DNA of 13,719 bases from positions 1 through 13,719 of the forward strand of contig DASTMO010000085.1 of NCBI GenBank assembly GCA_035714115.1. Reading direction: 5' to 3'. Shown here in pieces: positions 1 through 8,801 of the stretch. Every line of letters begins with the position of its first letter. Position 1 is the first letter of the stretch. A model generated the notes under the pieces. The model was not told where the DNA came from, made no database searches, and worked only from the letters and a program-made list of their open reading frames with translations. The position numbers and the translations under genes were made by a program. The stretch comes from CAMAVH01 sp035714115 (lineage in GTDB: Bacteria; Pseudomonadota; Alphaproteobacteria; SMXQ01).

Positions 1-1
1 C

Positions 2-145
2 AAGCTCGGCCTGTCGCTCGGCAATCTCAACAAGCCGAAGGAAGCCTGCCAGTCCTACGCGCTGCTCAAGAAGGACTTCCCGAAGGCGCCCGCCGAACTG
101 CTGCGCCGCGCCGACGGCGAGCAGAAGCGCTTGCGCTGCGCTTGA
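2..145 (+). CDS. cpoB: CpoB/YbgF, Tol-Pal associated periplasmic TPR protein, C-terminal end (partial)
   Basis: Only the last 47 codons are present; the gene begins before the window. The visible end reads KLGLSLGNLNKPKEACQSYA and then a segment with DFPKAP and a final cysteine (RLRCA). This is how the last tetratricopeptide repeat of alphaproteobacterial YbgF/CpoB proteins ends: helix pair, EAC, a hydrophobic LL..FP turn, then an RA..E..RL.C tail. Family knowledge: CpoB is periplasmic and links the Tol-Pal envelope-constriction machinery with peptidoglycan synthesis at division. The gene usually closes the tolQRAB-pal cluster, and tilS-ftsH often follows in alphaproteobacteria, as here. The TGA stop overlaps a GAGG that could serve as ribosome-binding site for tilS. 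The call rests on a short fragment plus context. Confidence 0.72.
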   Translation, partial: KLGLSLGNLNKPKEACQSYALLKKDFPKAPAELLRRADGEQKRLRCA

Positions 146-154
146 GGCGCGCTC

Positions 155-1582
155 TTGGCATTCCGGGGAGACGAGCTTGGGGATAACGAAGGCGATCTAG
201 AGAGCATCGACGCCGCGATCTTTGCGAAATTAATCAGGCAGGCTTGCACTATGCCGGCATTGCCGAAATTTGCCGTCGGCGTGTCCGGCGGCGCCGACAG
301 CATGGCACTGGCGCTGTTGCTCCACGATTGGCAGAAATCTCGCCGCGCCAGCGTCACCGCTCTTACCGTCGATCATGGGCTGCGTCCTGAATCCGCGGCT
401 GAAGCGCGTCAGGTCGGCGAGTGGCTCGCCGCGCGCGGCATCGAACATCATATCTTGCGTTGGGAAACGCCTCCGACAGACGGTGCAAATCTGCAGGCGC
501 GCGCGCGTGAAGCGCGATACGACTTGCTCGCCCAATGGTGTCGGACGAACGGCATGGATGGTCTTTTTGTCGCCCATCACCAGGACGATCAGGCGGAAAC
601 TTTCATGCTGCGTTTGGCGCGCGGCAGCGGCGTGGACGGTTTGGCGGCGATGAGAGCGGAGTCGCAATATGCCAACGTCACGATTTGCCGGCCTTTGCTC
701 GGTGTGCGGAAGAGCGCCCTCGTCCAGTATTTGCGTCGCCGCCGCCAACCCTGGATCGAGGACAGGAGCAACGACAACGAATCTTTCGCGCGCGTGCGTA
801 TGCGCAAGCTGATGTCGGTGCTGGCGGAAGAGGGATTGACTGCGAAGCGGTTGGCGGCAACTGCCGCTCATATGCAAGATGCGCGTTTCACGCTGAACCG
901 CGTTCGAGACGATATCATCAGCACTTGGGTTCATCTCGATCAAGCCGGCTTTGCGGTTCTGCATAGTAAAGCCGTGGAAGACCCCCTTTCAGACCCGGCG
1001 CGACGGACGTTAGCCTCCTTGTTGCAATGTGTTGGCGGGGAAGCTTATCGGCCTCGGTTTGAAAGTCTGCGGGAGCTTCTTCTTGCGATGTCGGATCATG
1101 CCTTCGACGGGAAAAGCCTGCGCGGAGGCCGGACCTTGGCCGGTTGCCGGATCGTCCCGCGCGACAAAGACACATTCTGGATTTATCGCGAGCAACGCGA
1201 CATCCCTGCGCCACTACCTCTCACAGGGGATCGGGTTGTTTGGGATGGCCGTTTTGAAGCGCGGCTTCTGCGGGGAACTTTTCAGCCCGGTGCAACAATT
1301 GGAGCTTTGGGACTGGATGCATGGAAGAAACTGAAGAAAAATGTCCAAGACAGCTTGATGAAAGGCACGCCGGACGGCGTTTTCGAAATGCTGGCATGCG
1401 TACGCGATGCAAATGGCCTGATTCACATTCCCTACTTCGGTTTGCGTTTGCATGACAGCGTCCTGGATGCTTTGCAAGCCGCTGAAGTTCATAACAATTA
1501 TGTGATTGATGGGCCGTTCGAAAGGAGAGGATTGGTCAGGTATTGGCGAGATCCTTCTCAGGGTGGCTTTATGCTTGTTTAA
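155..1582 (+). CDS. tilS: tRNA(Ile)-lysidine synthetase TilS
   Basis: TilS uses ATP and lysine to convert C34 of the CAU-anticodon tRNA-Ile to lysidine, so that it reads AUA; it is cytoplasmic and essential in most bacteria. The PP-loop motif SGGADS lies at residues 44-49, followed by TVDHGLRPES (71-80), HHQDDQAET (141-149), ARGSG (155-159) and PWIEDRSN (199-206), all in family order. The less conserved remainder fits the C-terminal tRNA-binding part. Start: the TTG at 155 has a GAGG 7 bases upstream, overlapping the cpoB stop, and keeps the IFAKLI helix usual before the P-loop in alphaproteobacterial homologues. The ATG at 251, with AGG 8 bases upstream, would leave only 11 residues before SGG and is the alternative. 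The gene is less GC-rich than its neighbours: bases 1441-1500 are 45% GC, against 67% for bases 2341-2400 in ftsH. Confidence 0.93.
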   Translation: MAFRGDELGDNEGDLESIDAAIFAKLIRQACTMPALPKFAVGVSGGADSMALALLLHDWQKSRRASVTALTVDHGLRPESAAEARQVGEWLAARGIEHHILRWETPPTDGANLQARAREARYDLLAQWCRTNGMDGLFVAHHQDDQAETFMLRLARGSGVDGLAAMRAESQYANVTICRPLLGVRKSALVQYLRRRRQPWIEDRSNDNESFARVRMRKLMSVLAEEGLTAKRLAATAAHMQDARFTLNRVRDDIISTWVHLDQAGFAVLHSKAVEDPLSDPARRTLASLLQCVGGEAYRPRFESLRELLLAMSDHAFDGKSLRGGRTLAGCRIVPRDKDTFWIYREQRDIPAPLPLTGDRVVWDGRFEARLLRGTFQPGATIGALGLDAWKKLKKNVQDSLMKGTPDGVFEMLACVRDANGLIHIPYFGLRLHDSVLDALQAAEVHNNYVIDGPFERRGLVRYWRDPSQGGFMLV

Positions 1583-1602
1583 GGATATTTGCGGCACTAT
1601 CT
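1574..1602 (+). promoter_or_regulatory. Candidate promoter for ftsH, possibly heat-shock type
   Basis: CTTGTT (1574-1579) and CTATCT (1597-1602) are separated by exactly 17 bases, with the -35 part overlapping the end of tilS. CTTG plus a CTAT-like -10 resembles alphaproteobacterial sigma-32 (RpoH) promoters, and ftsH is a heat-shock gene in many bacteria. Agreement with a vegetative consensus is only moderate, so this is suggestive. The stretch from the tilS stop to 1675 holds nothing else I recognise apart from a CAGGG Shine-Dalgarno sequence 6 bases before the ftsH GTG. Confidence 0.28.
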
Positions 1603-1675
1603 ATGCTTTTACCGGCCTGTCTGTGGCTGGAACCCATCCGCAGCGGCTCGCGCCGCGCTTACAGCAGGGCCATCC

Positions 1676-3601
<1,926 letters not shown>

Positions 3602-3606
3602 GCGTC

Positions 3607-4752
3607 ATGCTTCACGCGCCAGGGTCGCAAGGCACATCGCTTTCCAATCTAGTCGTATCCGGACGGGCCGCGCTTTATGTGCGGCCCGATCCGATTCTCT
3701 GGCCTGCTGATCGCGAACTGACGGAAGAGGCGCTGCGTCTTGCAGGAGGCCCGGCGCAGATCGACCGCGTCGAGCTGCTGGTGTGCGAGCCGGATCATGG
3801 CTCGCATGTCCGCAGCTTTCATGTCTCGGTGGCGGACCTGCGCGGCTGGGCGGCGGGGCAGGGCGGCCATACGCTGCACGCCGTCAGCGAAGCGCTGGAT
3901 CGCCTTACCGGGCGGCGCATCGCTTTCGCCGGGATCGCAAATAAGCGCCCGCTGCTGATGGGCGTGGTCAATGTCACGCCCGACAGCTTCTCCGACGGCG
4001 GCAAACATGCCAGCGCCGCTGCCGCCATCGCGCATGGCAAAGCCTTGATCGCCGAAGGCGCGGATATTCTCGATATCGGCGGCGAATCCACGCGCCCCGG
4101 TTCCGATCCGGTCGATGAGGCCGAGGAGCTGCGCCGCGTGATCCCCGTGATCGAAGGCCTGGCTGGTCAAGGCGCTGTCCTCTCCATCGACACATCCAAG
4201 GCCGCTGTGATGGCGGCGGCGGTGAAAGCCGGCGCGACGATCATCAATGACGTGCGCGCGCTCGAAGCCGCCCCCAAGGCGCTGGAGACGGCCGCCGCCT
4301 CCGGCGCTTGGATCGTGTTGATGCATTGCCAGGGCGAGCCCAAGACCATGCAGGCCGCGCCGCATTACGACCATGCCGCGCTCGACGTGTTCGACTATAT
4401 CGCCGCGCGCATCGAAGCCTGCGAGGCGGCTGGCATCGCGCGCGCGAAGATCGCCATCGATCCCGGCATCGGCTTCGGCAAGACTCTGGAGCATAATCTC
4501 AAGCTGCTGCGCGGCCTGGCGCTCTATCAATCGCTGGGCGTTCCGTTGCTGCTTGGCGTCTCGCGCAAAAGCTTCATCGGCCGCATGGTCGCCGAAGACG
4601 ATCCGGGCAAGAAGGATCCCAATGCTCGGCTGCCGGGCTCGCTGGCCACGGCCCTCGCCGGGCTCGATGCCGGGGCCGACATGCTGCGCGTCCATGACGT
4701 CGCCGAAACGGCCCAGGCCGTCAGCGTCTGGCGGGCGATGAAGGGGCTGTAA
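3607..4752 (+). CDS. folP: Dihydropteroate synthase with N-terminal extension
   Basis: FolP condenses 6-hydroxymethyl-dihydropterin diphosphate with p-aminobenzoate to dihydropteroate in folate synthesis and is the sulfonamide target. The TIM-barrel core starts near residue 113. Motifs in order are MGVVNVTPDSFSDGG (118-132), DIGGESTRPGSDP (156-168), SIDTSK (193-198), IINDV (212-216), DPGIGFGKT (285-293), LLGVSRKSFIG (315-325) and the final RVHDV (361-365). The usual MHMQG loop reads MHCQG (239-243), a conservative oddity. About 110 residues precede the core, making the protein 381 residues against about 280 for E. coli FolP. This extension contains a short alpha/beta-looking segment (DRVELLVCEPDHGSHVRSFH) and no motif I know. 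It lies 5 bases behind ftsH and is probably cotranscribed. An internal start would shorten the extension, but the reading frame looks coding throughout. Confidence 0.95.
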   Translation: MLHAPGSQGTSLSNLVVSGRAALYVRPDPILWPADRELTEEALRLAGGPAQIDRVELLVCEPDHGSHVRSFHVSVADLRGWAAGQGGHTLHAVSEALDRLTGRRIAFAGIANKRPLLMGVVNVTPDSFSDGGKHASAAAAIAHGKALIAEGADILDIGGESTRPGSDPVDEAEELRRVIPVIEGLAGQGAVLSIDTSKAAVMAAAVKAGATIINDVRALEAAPKALETAAASGAWIVLMHCQGEPKTMQAAPHYDHAALDVFDYIAARIEACEAAGIARAKIAIDPGIGFGKTLEHNLKLLRGLALYQSLGVPLLLGVSRKSFIGRMVAEDDPGKKDPNARLPGSLATALAGLDAGADMLRVHDVAETAQAVSVWRAMKGL

Positions 4753-4809
4753 AGCGCCTGCGCCGGGTGTAGATTGCGGCCAATCAGGACCAGTCGAGAC
4801 GCCCAGCCC

Positions 4810-6165
4810 ATGACCCGCAAATATTTCGGCACCGACGGCATTCGCGGCACCGCCAACGAGGCGCCGATGACCGCCGACGTGGCCTTGGCCGTGGGCCAGG
4901 CGGCCGGCGCCGAATTCACGCGCGGCGACCATCGCCATCGCGTCGTCATCGGCAAGGACACGCGCCTGTCCGGCTACATGATCGAGCCGGCGCTGGTCGC
5001 CGGCTTCATCTCGGTCGGCATGGACGTCACCCTGGTCGGCCCGCTGCCCACCCCCGCCGTCGCCATGCTGACGCGCTCCTTGCGCTGCGATCTCGGTGTC
5101 ATGATCTCGGCCTCGCACAATCCGTTCGAAGACAACGGCATCAAATTGTTCGGCCCGGACGGCTACAAGCTGTCCGACGAGGTCGAGGCGCGCATCGAGG
5201 CGCGCATGGCCGGCGAGATCGCCACCATGGTCGCCGCGCCGAACCGTCTGGGCCGCGCCGTGCGCCTGGAAGACGCGGTCGGCCGCTACATCGAATTCGT
5301 CAAGAACACCTTCCCGAAGACCCTGACGCTCGACGGCATGAAGATCGTCGTCGATTGCGCCAACGGCGCCGCCTACAAGGTCGCGCCGACGGTGCTGCGC
5401 GAATTGGGCGCCGAAGTGATCGCGCTCGGCGTCGCGCCGGACGGCTTCAACATCAATAAAGACTGCGGTTCGACTTTTCCGCAGGCGATGATGCGCGAAG
5501 TGGTGGCGCACAAAGCCGATCTCGGCCTCGCGCTCGACGGCGACGCCGATCGCCTGGTGGCCTGCGACGAGAAGGGCCAGTTGCTCGACGGCGATCAATT
5601 GATGGCGCTGGTGGCAGGCAGCCTGCATCGCGCCGGCAAGCTGGCGAACGGCACCGTGGTCGCCACCGTCATGTCGAACCTCGGTTTCGAAAAGCATCTG
5701 CAAAGCCTCGGCGTCGCGCTCGAGCGCACCCAGGTCGGTGACCGCTATGTCGTCGAACGCATGCGCGAGGGCGGCTTCAATGTCGGCGGCGAGCAGTCCG
5801 GCCATATCATTCTCGGCGATTTCGCCACCACCGGCGACGGCCTGATCGCCGCCCTGCAGGTGCTGGCCGCCTGCCGCGAGGCCGGCAAGCCGGCGAGCCA
5901 AGTGGCGCGCCTGTTCAAGCCCTATCCGCAATTGCTCAAGAACGTCCGCTTTAGCGGTGGTCAGCCGCTCGAGGACGACGCCGTGAAGCGCGCGATTCGC
6001 GATGGCGAAGCCAAGCTCAATGGCAATGGCCGCCTGCTGATCCGCAAGTCCGGCACCGAGCCGCTGATCCGCGTCATGGCGGAAGGCGAGGACGAAGCGA
6101 TGATCGGCCGCGTCGTCGACGACATCTGCGCCGCCGTCGCGCGCGTCGCCGGCGCGGCGGCTTAA
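4810..6165 (+). CDS. glmM: Phosphoglucosamine mutase GlmM
   Basis: GlmM interconverts glucosamine-6-phosphate and glucosamine-1-phosphate, the step leading to UDP-GlcNAc for peptidoglycan and lipopolysaccharide. The protein has 451 residues, near the family norm of about 445. It begins MTRKYFGTDGIRG as the family does. The phospho-serine loop ISASHNPFEDNGIKLFG puts the catalytic serine at residue 102, as in E. coli. The metal loop DGDADR is at 243-248, the sugar-binding GEQSGH at 327-332, and the phosphate-binding RKSGTEPLIRVM at 412-423. The ATG at 4810 is chosen because it gives the canonical N-terminus; an in-frame TTG at 4774 would add 12 residues unlike the family. The 57 bases after folP contain no convincing promoter and no strong Shine-Dalgarno sequence. 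Confidence 0.98.
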   Translation: MTRKYFGTDGIRGTANEAPMTADVALAVGQAAGAEFTRGDHRHRVVIGKDTRLSGYMIEPALVAGFISVGMDVTLVGPLPTPAVAMLTRSLRCDLGVMISASHNPFEDNGIKLFGPDGYKLSDEVEARIEARMAGEIATMVAAPNRLGRAVRLEDAVGRYIEFVKNTFPKTLTLDGMKIVVDCANGAAYKVAPTVLRELGAEVIALGVAPDGFNINKDCGSTFPQAMMREVVAHKADLGLALDGDADRLVACDEKGQLLDGDQLMALVAGSLHRAGKLANGTVVATVMSNLGFEKHLQSLGVALERTQVGDRYVVERMREGGFNVGGEQSGHIILGDFATTGDGLIAALQVLAACREAGKPASQVARLFKPYPQLLKNVRFSGGQPLEDDAVKRAIRDGEAKLNGNGRLLIRKSGTEPLIRVMAEGEDEAMIGRVVDDICAAVARVAGAAA

Positions 6166-6169
6166 GTCC

Positions 6170-6997
6170 ATGCCGGACGGCATGAAAGGCCGCGTCCTCA
6201 TCGTCGCCGGCTCCGATTCGGGCGGCGGCGCCGGCATTCAGGCCGACATCAAGACCGTCACCGCGCTCGGCGCCTATGCCGCCACAGCCATCACCGCGCT
6301 GACCGCGCAGAACACCACCGGCGTGCATGGCGTGTTCCCGGTCGATGTCGCTTTCATCGCCCAGCAGATGGAGCTGGTGCTCGACGATATCGGCGCCGAC
6401 GCCATCAAGACCGGCATGCTGCACAACGCCGAGGTGATCGAGATCGTGGTCGCCACGCTCGAGCGGCGCGCGCCGCTGACGCCCGTCGTCGTCGATCCGG
6501 TGATGGTCGCCAAGGGCGGCGCATCGCTGCTCGACACGTCCGCGACCGAGACGATGAAGCGCCGCCTGCTGCCGCGCGCCGCCGTGCTGACGCCCAACAT
6601 CCCGGAGGCCGAAGCGCTGGTCGGCGGCGAGATCGCCAGCGTCGAGGACATGAAGGAGGCCGCCGCGGCGCTCCTCAAAATGGGGCCGCGCGCGGTGCTG
6701 CTCAAAGGCGGCCATCGCGACGGCGACATGGTCACCGACATCTTGGCGCGCGAGATCGAGGGCGAGACGCGCATCGAGAGCTTCCGCAGCCGGCGCATCG
6801 ACACGCGCCATACCCACGGCACCGGCTGCACCCTGGCCTCGGCCATCGCCGCCGGCATCGCCCACGATCTCGACCTCGCCAGCGCCGTGCGGCGCGCCCG
6901 GGCCTATGTCCTGCAGGCCTTGAAAACCGCCCCCGGTTACGGCGCCGGCCATGGCCCGCTGAACCACGGCCATACGGTTAAGCCCTTCAAGGGTTGA
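6170..6997 (+). CDS. thiD: Hydroxymethylpyrimidine/phosphomethylpyrimidine kinase ThiD
   Basis: ThiD phosphorylates HMP and then HMP-phosphate to the pyrophosphate used in thiamine synthesis; it is a ribokinase-fold cytoplasmic enzyme. The 275 residues match the family length. Visible motifs are VAGSDSGGGAGIQAD (12-26), TALTAQNTTGV (42-52), VVVDPVMVAKGG (106-117), TPNIPEAEAL (141-150) and HTHGTGCTLASA (214-225), which holds the anion-hole GTGC with C220 as the likely catalytic cysteine. The ATG at 6170 lies 4 bases after the glmM stop. A second ATG at 6182 would give the shorter start MKGRVLIVAG, closer to E. coli ThiD, and cannot be excluded. Translation is probably coupled to glmM. It is probably the last gene of the ftsH transcription unit, since an intergenic region with its own promoter signals follows. 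Confidence 0.95.
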   Translation: MPDGMKGRVLIVAGSDSGGGAGIQADIKTVTALGAYAATAITALTAQNTTGVHGVFPVDVAFIAQQMELVLDDIGADAIKTGMLHNAEVIEIVVATLERRAPLTPVVVDPVMVAKGGASLLDTSATETMKRRLLPRAAVLTPNIPEAEALVGGEIASVEDMKEAAAALLKMGPRAVLLKGGHRDGDMVTDILAREIEGETRIESFRSRRIDTRHTHGTGCTLASAIAAGIAHDLDLASAVRRARAYVLQALKTAPGYGAGHGPLNHGHTVKPFKG

Positions 6998-7042
6998 GGT
7001 TTTTCAAACTTCCATTAGGACCGGGGTCCGCGACGGAAAATT

Positions 7043-7087
7043 CCGGCCGATCCGTTATACTCCTCAGATAGACCCGCAATCGGCCGG
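7043..7087 (+). promoter_or_regulatory. Candidate promoter of the export operon, -10 box flanked by a 9-bp dyad
   Basis: TATACT (7056-7061) is a 5-of-6 match to the sigma70 -10 hexamer, but the region 16-18 bases upstream (around GACGGA) is a poor -35. CCGGCCGAT (7043-7051) and ATCGGCCGG (7079-7087) are perfect 9-bp inverted repeats with 27 bases between them, and the -10 and expected start site fall inside. Each arm also contains the palindrome CGGCCG. A strong -10, a weak -35 and a dyad fit a regulated promoter, but no regulator gene is adjacent in this window. The function is inferred. Confidence 0.42.
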
Positions 7088-7103
7088 TAGGGCGGGTCCC
7101 GGC
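7071..7103 (+). repeat. Overlapping inverted repeats in the presumed leader of the export operon
   Basis: GACCCGC (7071-7077) pairs perfectly with GCGGGTC (7092-7098) across a 14-base loop. An alternative stem, GCCGG (7083-7087) with CCGGC (7099-7103), uses overlapping bases, so only one can form at a time. This sits just after the expected transcription start and leaves a leader of roughly 150 nt before the adaptor ATG. It does not match a riboswitch I recognise. GC-rich DNA yields short stems by chance, so functional meaning is uncertain. The rest of the intergenic region (7104-7220) shows no further gene. Confidence 0.3.
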
Positions 7104-7220
7104 AGCGCCGCCTCCTGTTAGGTCGTTGCCGTCGTACAGTCCCAGGGCCATGTAAATAGTGACGCCTGAGCGGGCTGATGACCGGCCCCGGGCGCGGGAC
7201 GAAAAGGCGCGAAACCCTCC

Positions 7221-8792
7221 ATGCGTAAGCTTCTGGTCGCGGTACCGGTCATCGGCTTGATTGTCGGCGGCGCGGCTTATTTCGCTTTGTCGGGCGGCAA
7301 GGATGCGCCGACCTATCGCACCGCCAAGGTCGAGCGCGGCGCCATCGTCAGCGCCGTCTCGGCGTCAGGCACGCTGGCAGCCGTCGTGACCGTGCAGGTC
7401 GGCAGCCAGATTTCCGGCTTGGTCAAAGAGATCCTCGTCGATTTCAACTCTGAGGTGCGCCAGGGCCAGCTGATCGCTCGGCTCGATCCGGCGACTTACG
7501 AGGCGCGCCTGAAACAGGCGGAGGCCGACCTCGCCTTGGCCCGTGCCACCGTCAAGACGCAGCAGGCCGCAGTGCTCAAATCGCGCGCCAGCCTGACCAA
7601 TGCCGAGAAGGATCTGGCGCGTCAGCGCGCTCTGTCCAAGGAAGGCTACGCCGCCGCAGCCACCTTGGAAAAATCGCAATCGACCCAGGAGACGAGCAAG
7701 GCCGAGTTGGCCATGGCCGAGGCGCAGGTCGAGAACGCGCTTGCCGCAGTGATGAAGCAGGAGGCGGCGGTCAACGCCGCGCGCATCGACCTCGACCGCA
7801 CCTATATCCGCGCGCCGGTCGACGGCACGGTAATCAGCCGCGATGTCGACGTCGGCCAGACGGTGGCGGCCACCATGTCGGCGCCCGTGCTGTTCAAGAT
7901 CGCGCAAGACCTGCATAAGATGCAGGTCGAGGTGCGCATCGACGAGGCCGATGTCGGGCGCATCCGCGAGGGCCAGCGCGCCAGCTTCACCGTCGATTCC
8001 TTCCAGGGCCGCACCTTCAACGGCGCCGTGTCGCAGATTCGCAAGGCTTCGACCACGGTGCAGAACGTTGTCACCTACAGCGTGCTGGTTTCAGCGGACA
8101 ATGACGATCTGCGTCTGCTGCCCGGCCTCACCGCCAATGTGCGCATCGTCATCGACGAGCGCGTCAACGTGCTCAAGATCGCCAATGCGGCGCTACGCTT
8201 CCGGCCTGTCGGCGCGGGAACCGGCGAGCCGGCGAACGAGCCGGGCGAGGGCGCGCCGGTGGCGAGCGGCCCGCAAGGCGCGCAGCCCGCCTCCGGCCGG
8301 GCCAATGAAGGGCCGGGCGGCGAAGCGCAGCAGGTCGAGCAACTGACCAAGCAGCTGAATTTGACGGCCGATCAGCAGCAGCAGGTGCGTGCGCTGATCG
8401 CCGAATCGCGCGAGCGCCTGGCCAATCAGCGCCAGCAGGCGCGCGCGCCCGATGGCAACGTTTCCGGCGGCACCGCCAACAGCGCCCAGCGCGCCAACGC
8501 CAATCGTGCTCGCGCCCAGTTCGAGACGGCGCTGGCGGCCTTGCTCACACCTGAGCAGCAAGCGCGCCTCGAGGAAATCCGCGTGGCGCGCGGCGAAGCC
8601 GCCAACACGCGGCGCGGCCAAGTCTGGATCTTGGAAGGCGGCAAGCCTAAAGCGATCAACGTCGTCACCGGTGTGACCGACGGCGGCTTCACTGAGCTGC
8701 TGCGCGGCGAGTTGAAGGAAGGCCAGGAAATCGTCGTCGGCATGAACTTCGCCGCCAAGAGCGCGTCGAGCGCCCCGCGCTTCGGTTTCTGA
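7221..8792 (+). CDS. MacA-like periplasmic adaptor (membrane fusion protein) with LTxxQ insert
   Basis: This is a periplasmic adaptor that would connect the ABC transporter encoded downstream to an outer-membrane channel. An N-terminal hydrophobic segment (about residues 4-23) serves as signal-anchor. The lipoyl/barrel-sandwich half (VQVGSQISGLVKEILVDFNS, 58-77) is followed by a long coiled-coil hairpin rich in A, E, K and Q (about 95-190), the second lipoyl half YIRAPVDGTVISRDVDVGQTV (195-215), and the beta-barrel (about 225-315). Up to about residue 325 it is MacA-like. Then comes an insert of about 135 residues: a G/P/A-rich linker (329-367), a helix with LTADQ (381-385), a Q/A/N-rich stretch and a second LTPEQ helix (442-446). 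The membrane-proximal domain resumes near 466 with RGQVWILEGGKPKAINVVTG. That makes 523 residues against about 370 for E. coli MacA. No clear Shine-Dalgarno sequence precedes the ATG. Confidence 0.9.
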   Translation: MRKLLVAVPVIGLIVGGAAYFALSGGKDAPTYRTAKVERGAIVSAVSASGTLAAVVTVQVGSQISGLVKEILVDFNSEVRQGQLIARLDPATYEARLKQAEADLALARATVKTQQAAVLKSRASLTNAEKDLARQRALSKEGYAAAATLEKSQSTQETSKAELAMAEAQVENALAAVMKQEAAVNAARIDLDRTYIRAPVDGTVISRDVDVGQTVAATMSAPVLFKIAQDLHKMQVEVRIDEADVGRIREGQRASFTVDSFQGRTFNGAVSQIRKASTTVQNVVTYSVLVSADNDDLRLLPGLTANVRIVIDERVNVLKIANAALRFRPVGAGTGEPANEPGEGAPVASGPQGAQPASGRANEGPGGEAQQVEQLTKQLNLTADQQQQVRALIAESRERLANQRQQARAPDGNVSGGTANSAQRANANRARAQFETALAALLTPEQQARLEEIRVARGEAANTRRGQVWILEGGKPKAINVVTGVTDGGFTELLRGELKEGQEIVVGMNFAAKSASSAPRFGF

Positions 8793-8801
8793 GGCGCGAT
8801 C

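Noticed and set aside
1589..1675. TTG at 1589 as the start of ftsH, adding 29 residues
   Set aside because: The added residues do not resemble FtsH. The GTG at 1676 has a CAGGG ribosome-binding site and makes Walker A, pore, HEAGH and zinc-ligand positions coincide with E. coli numbering.
4753..4809. Possible promoter in front of glmM (TAGATT near 4770)
   Set aside because: No acceptable -35 lies at the right distance and the gap is short; cotranscription with folP explains the layout better.
6981..7004. Possible intrinsic terminator at the end of thiD (AGCCC/GGGTT stem followed by five T)
   Set aside because: The stem is only 5 bp with one G-T wobble, four bases separate it from the T run, and it overlaps the last thiD codons. 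It is too weak to call.
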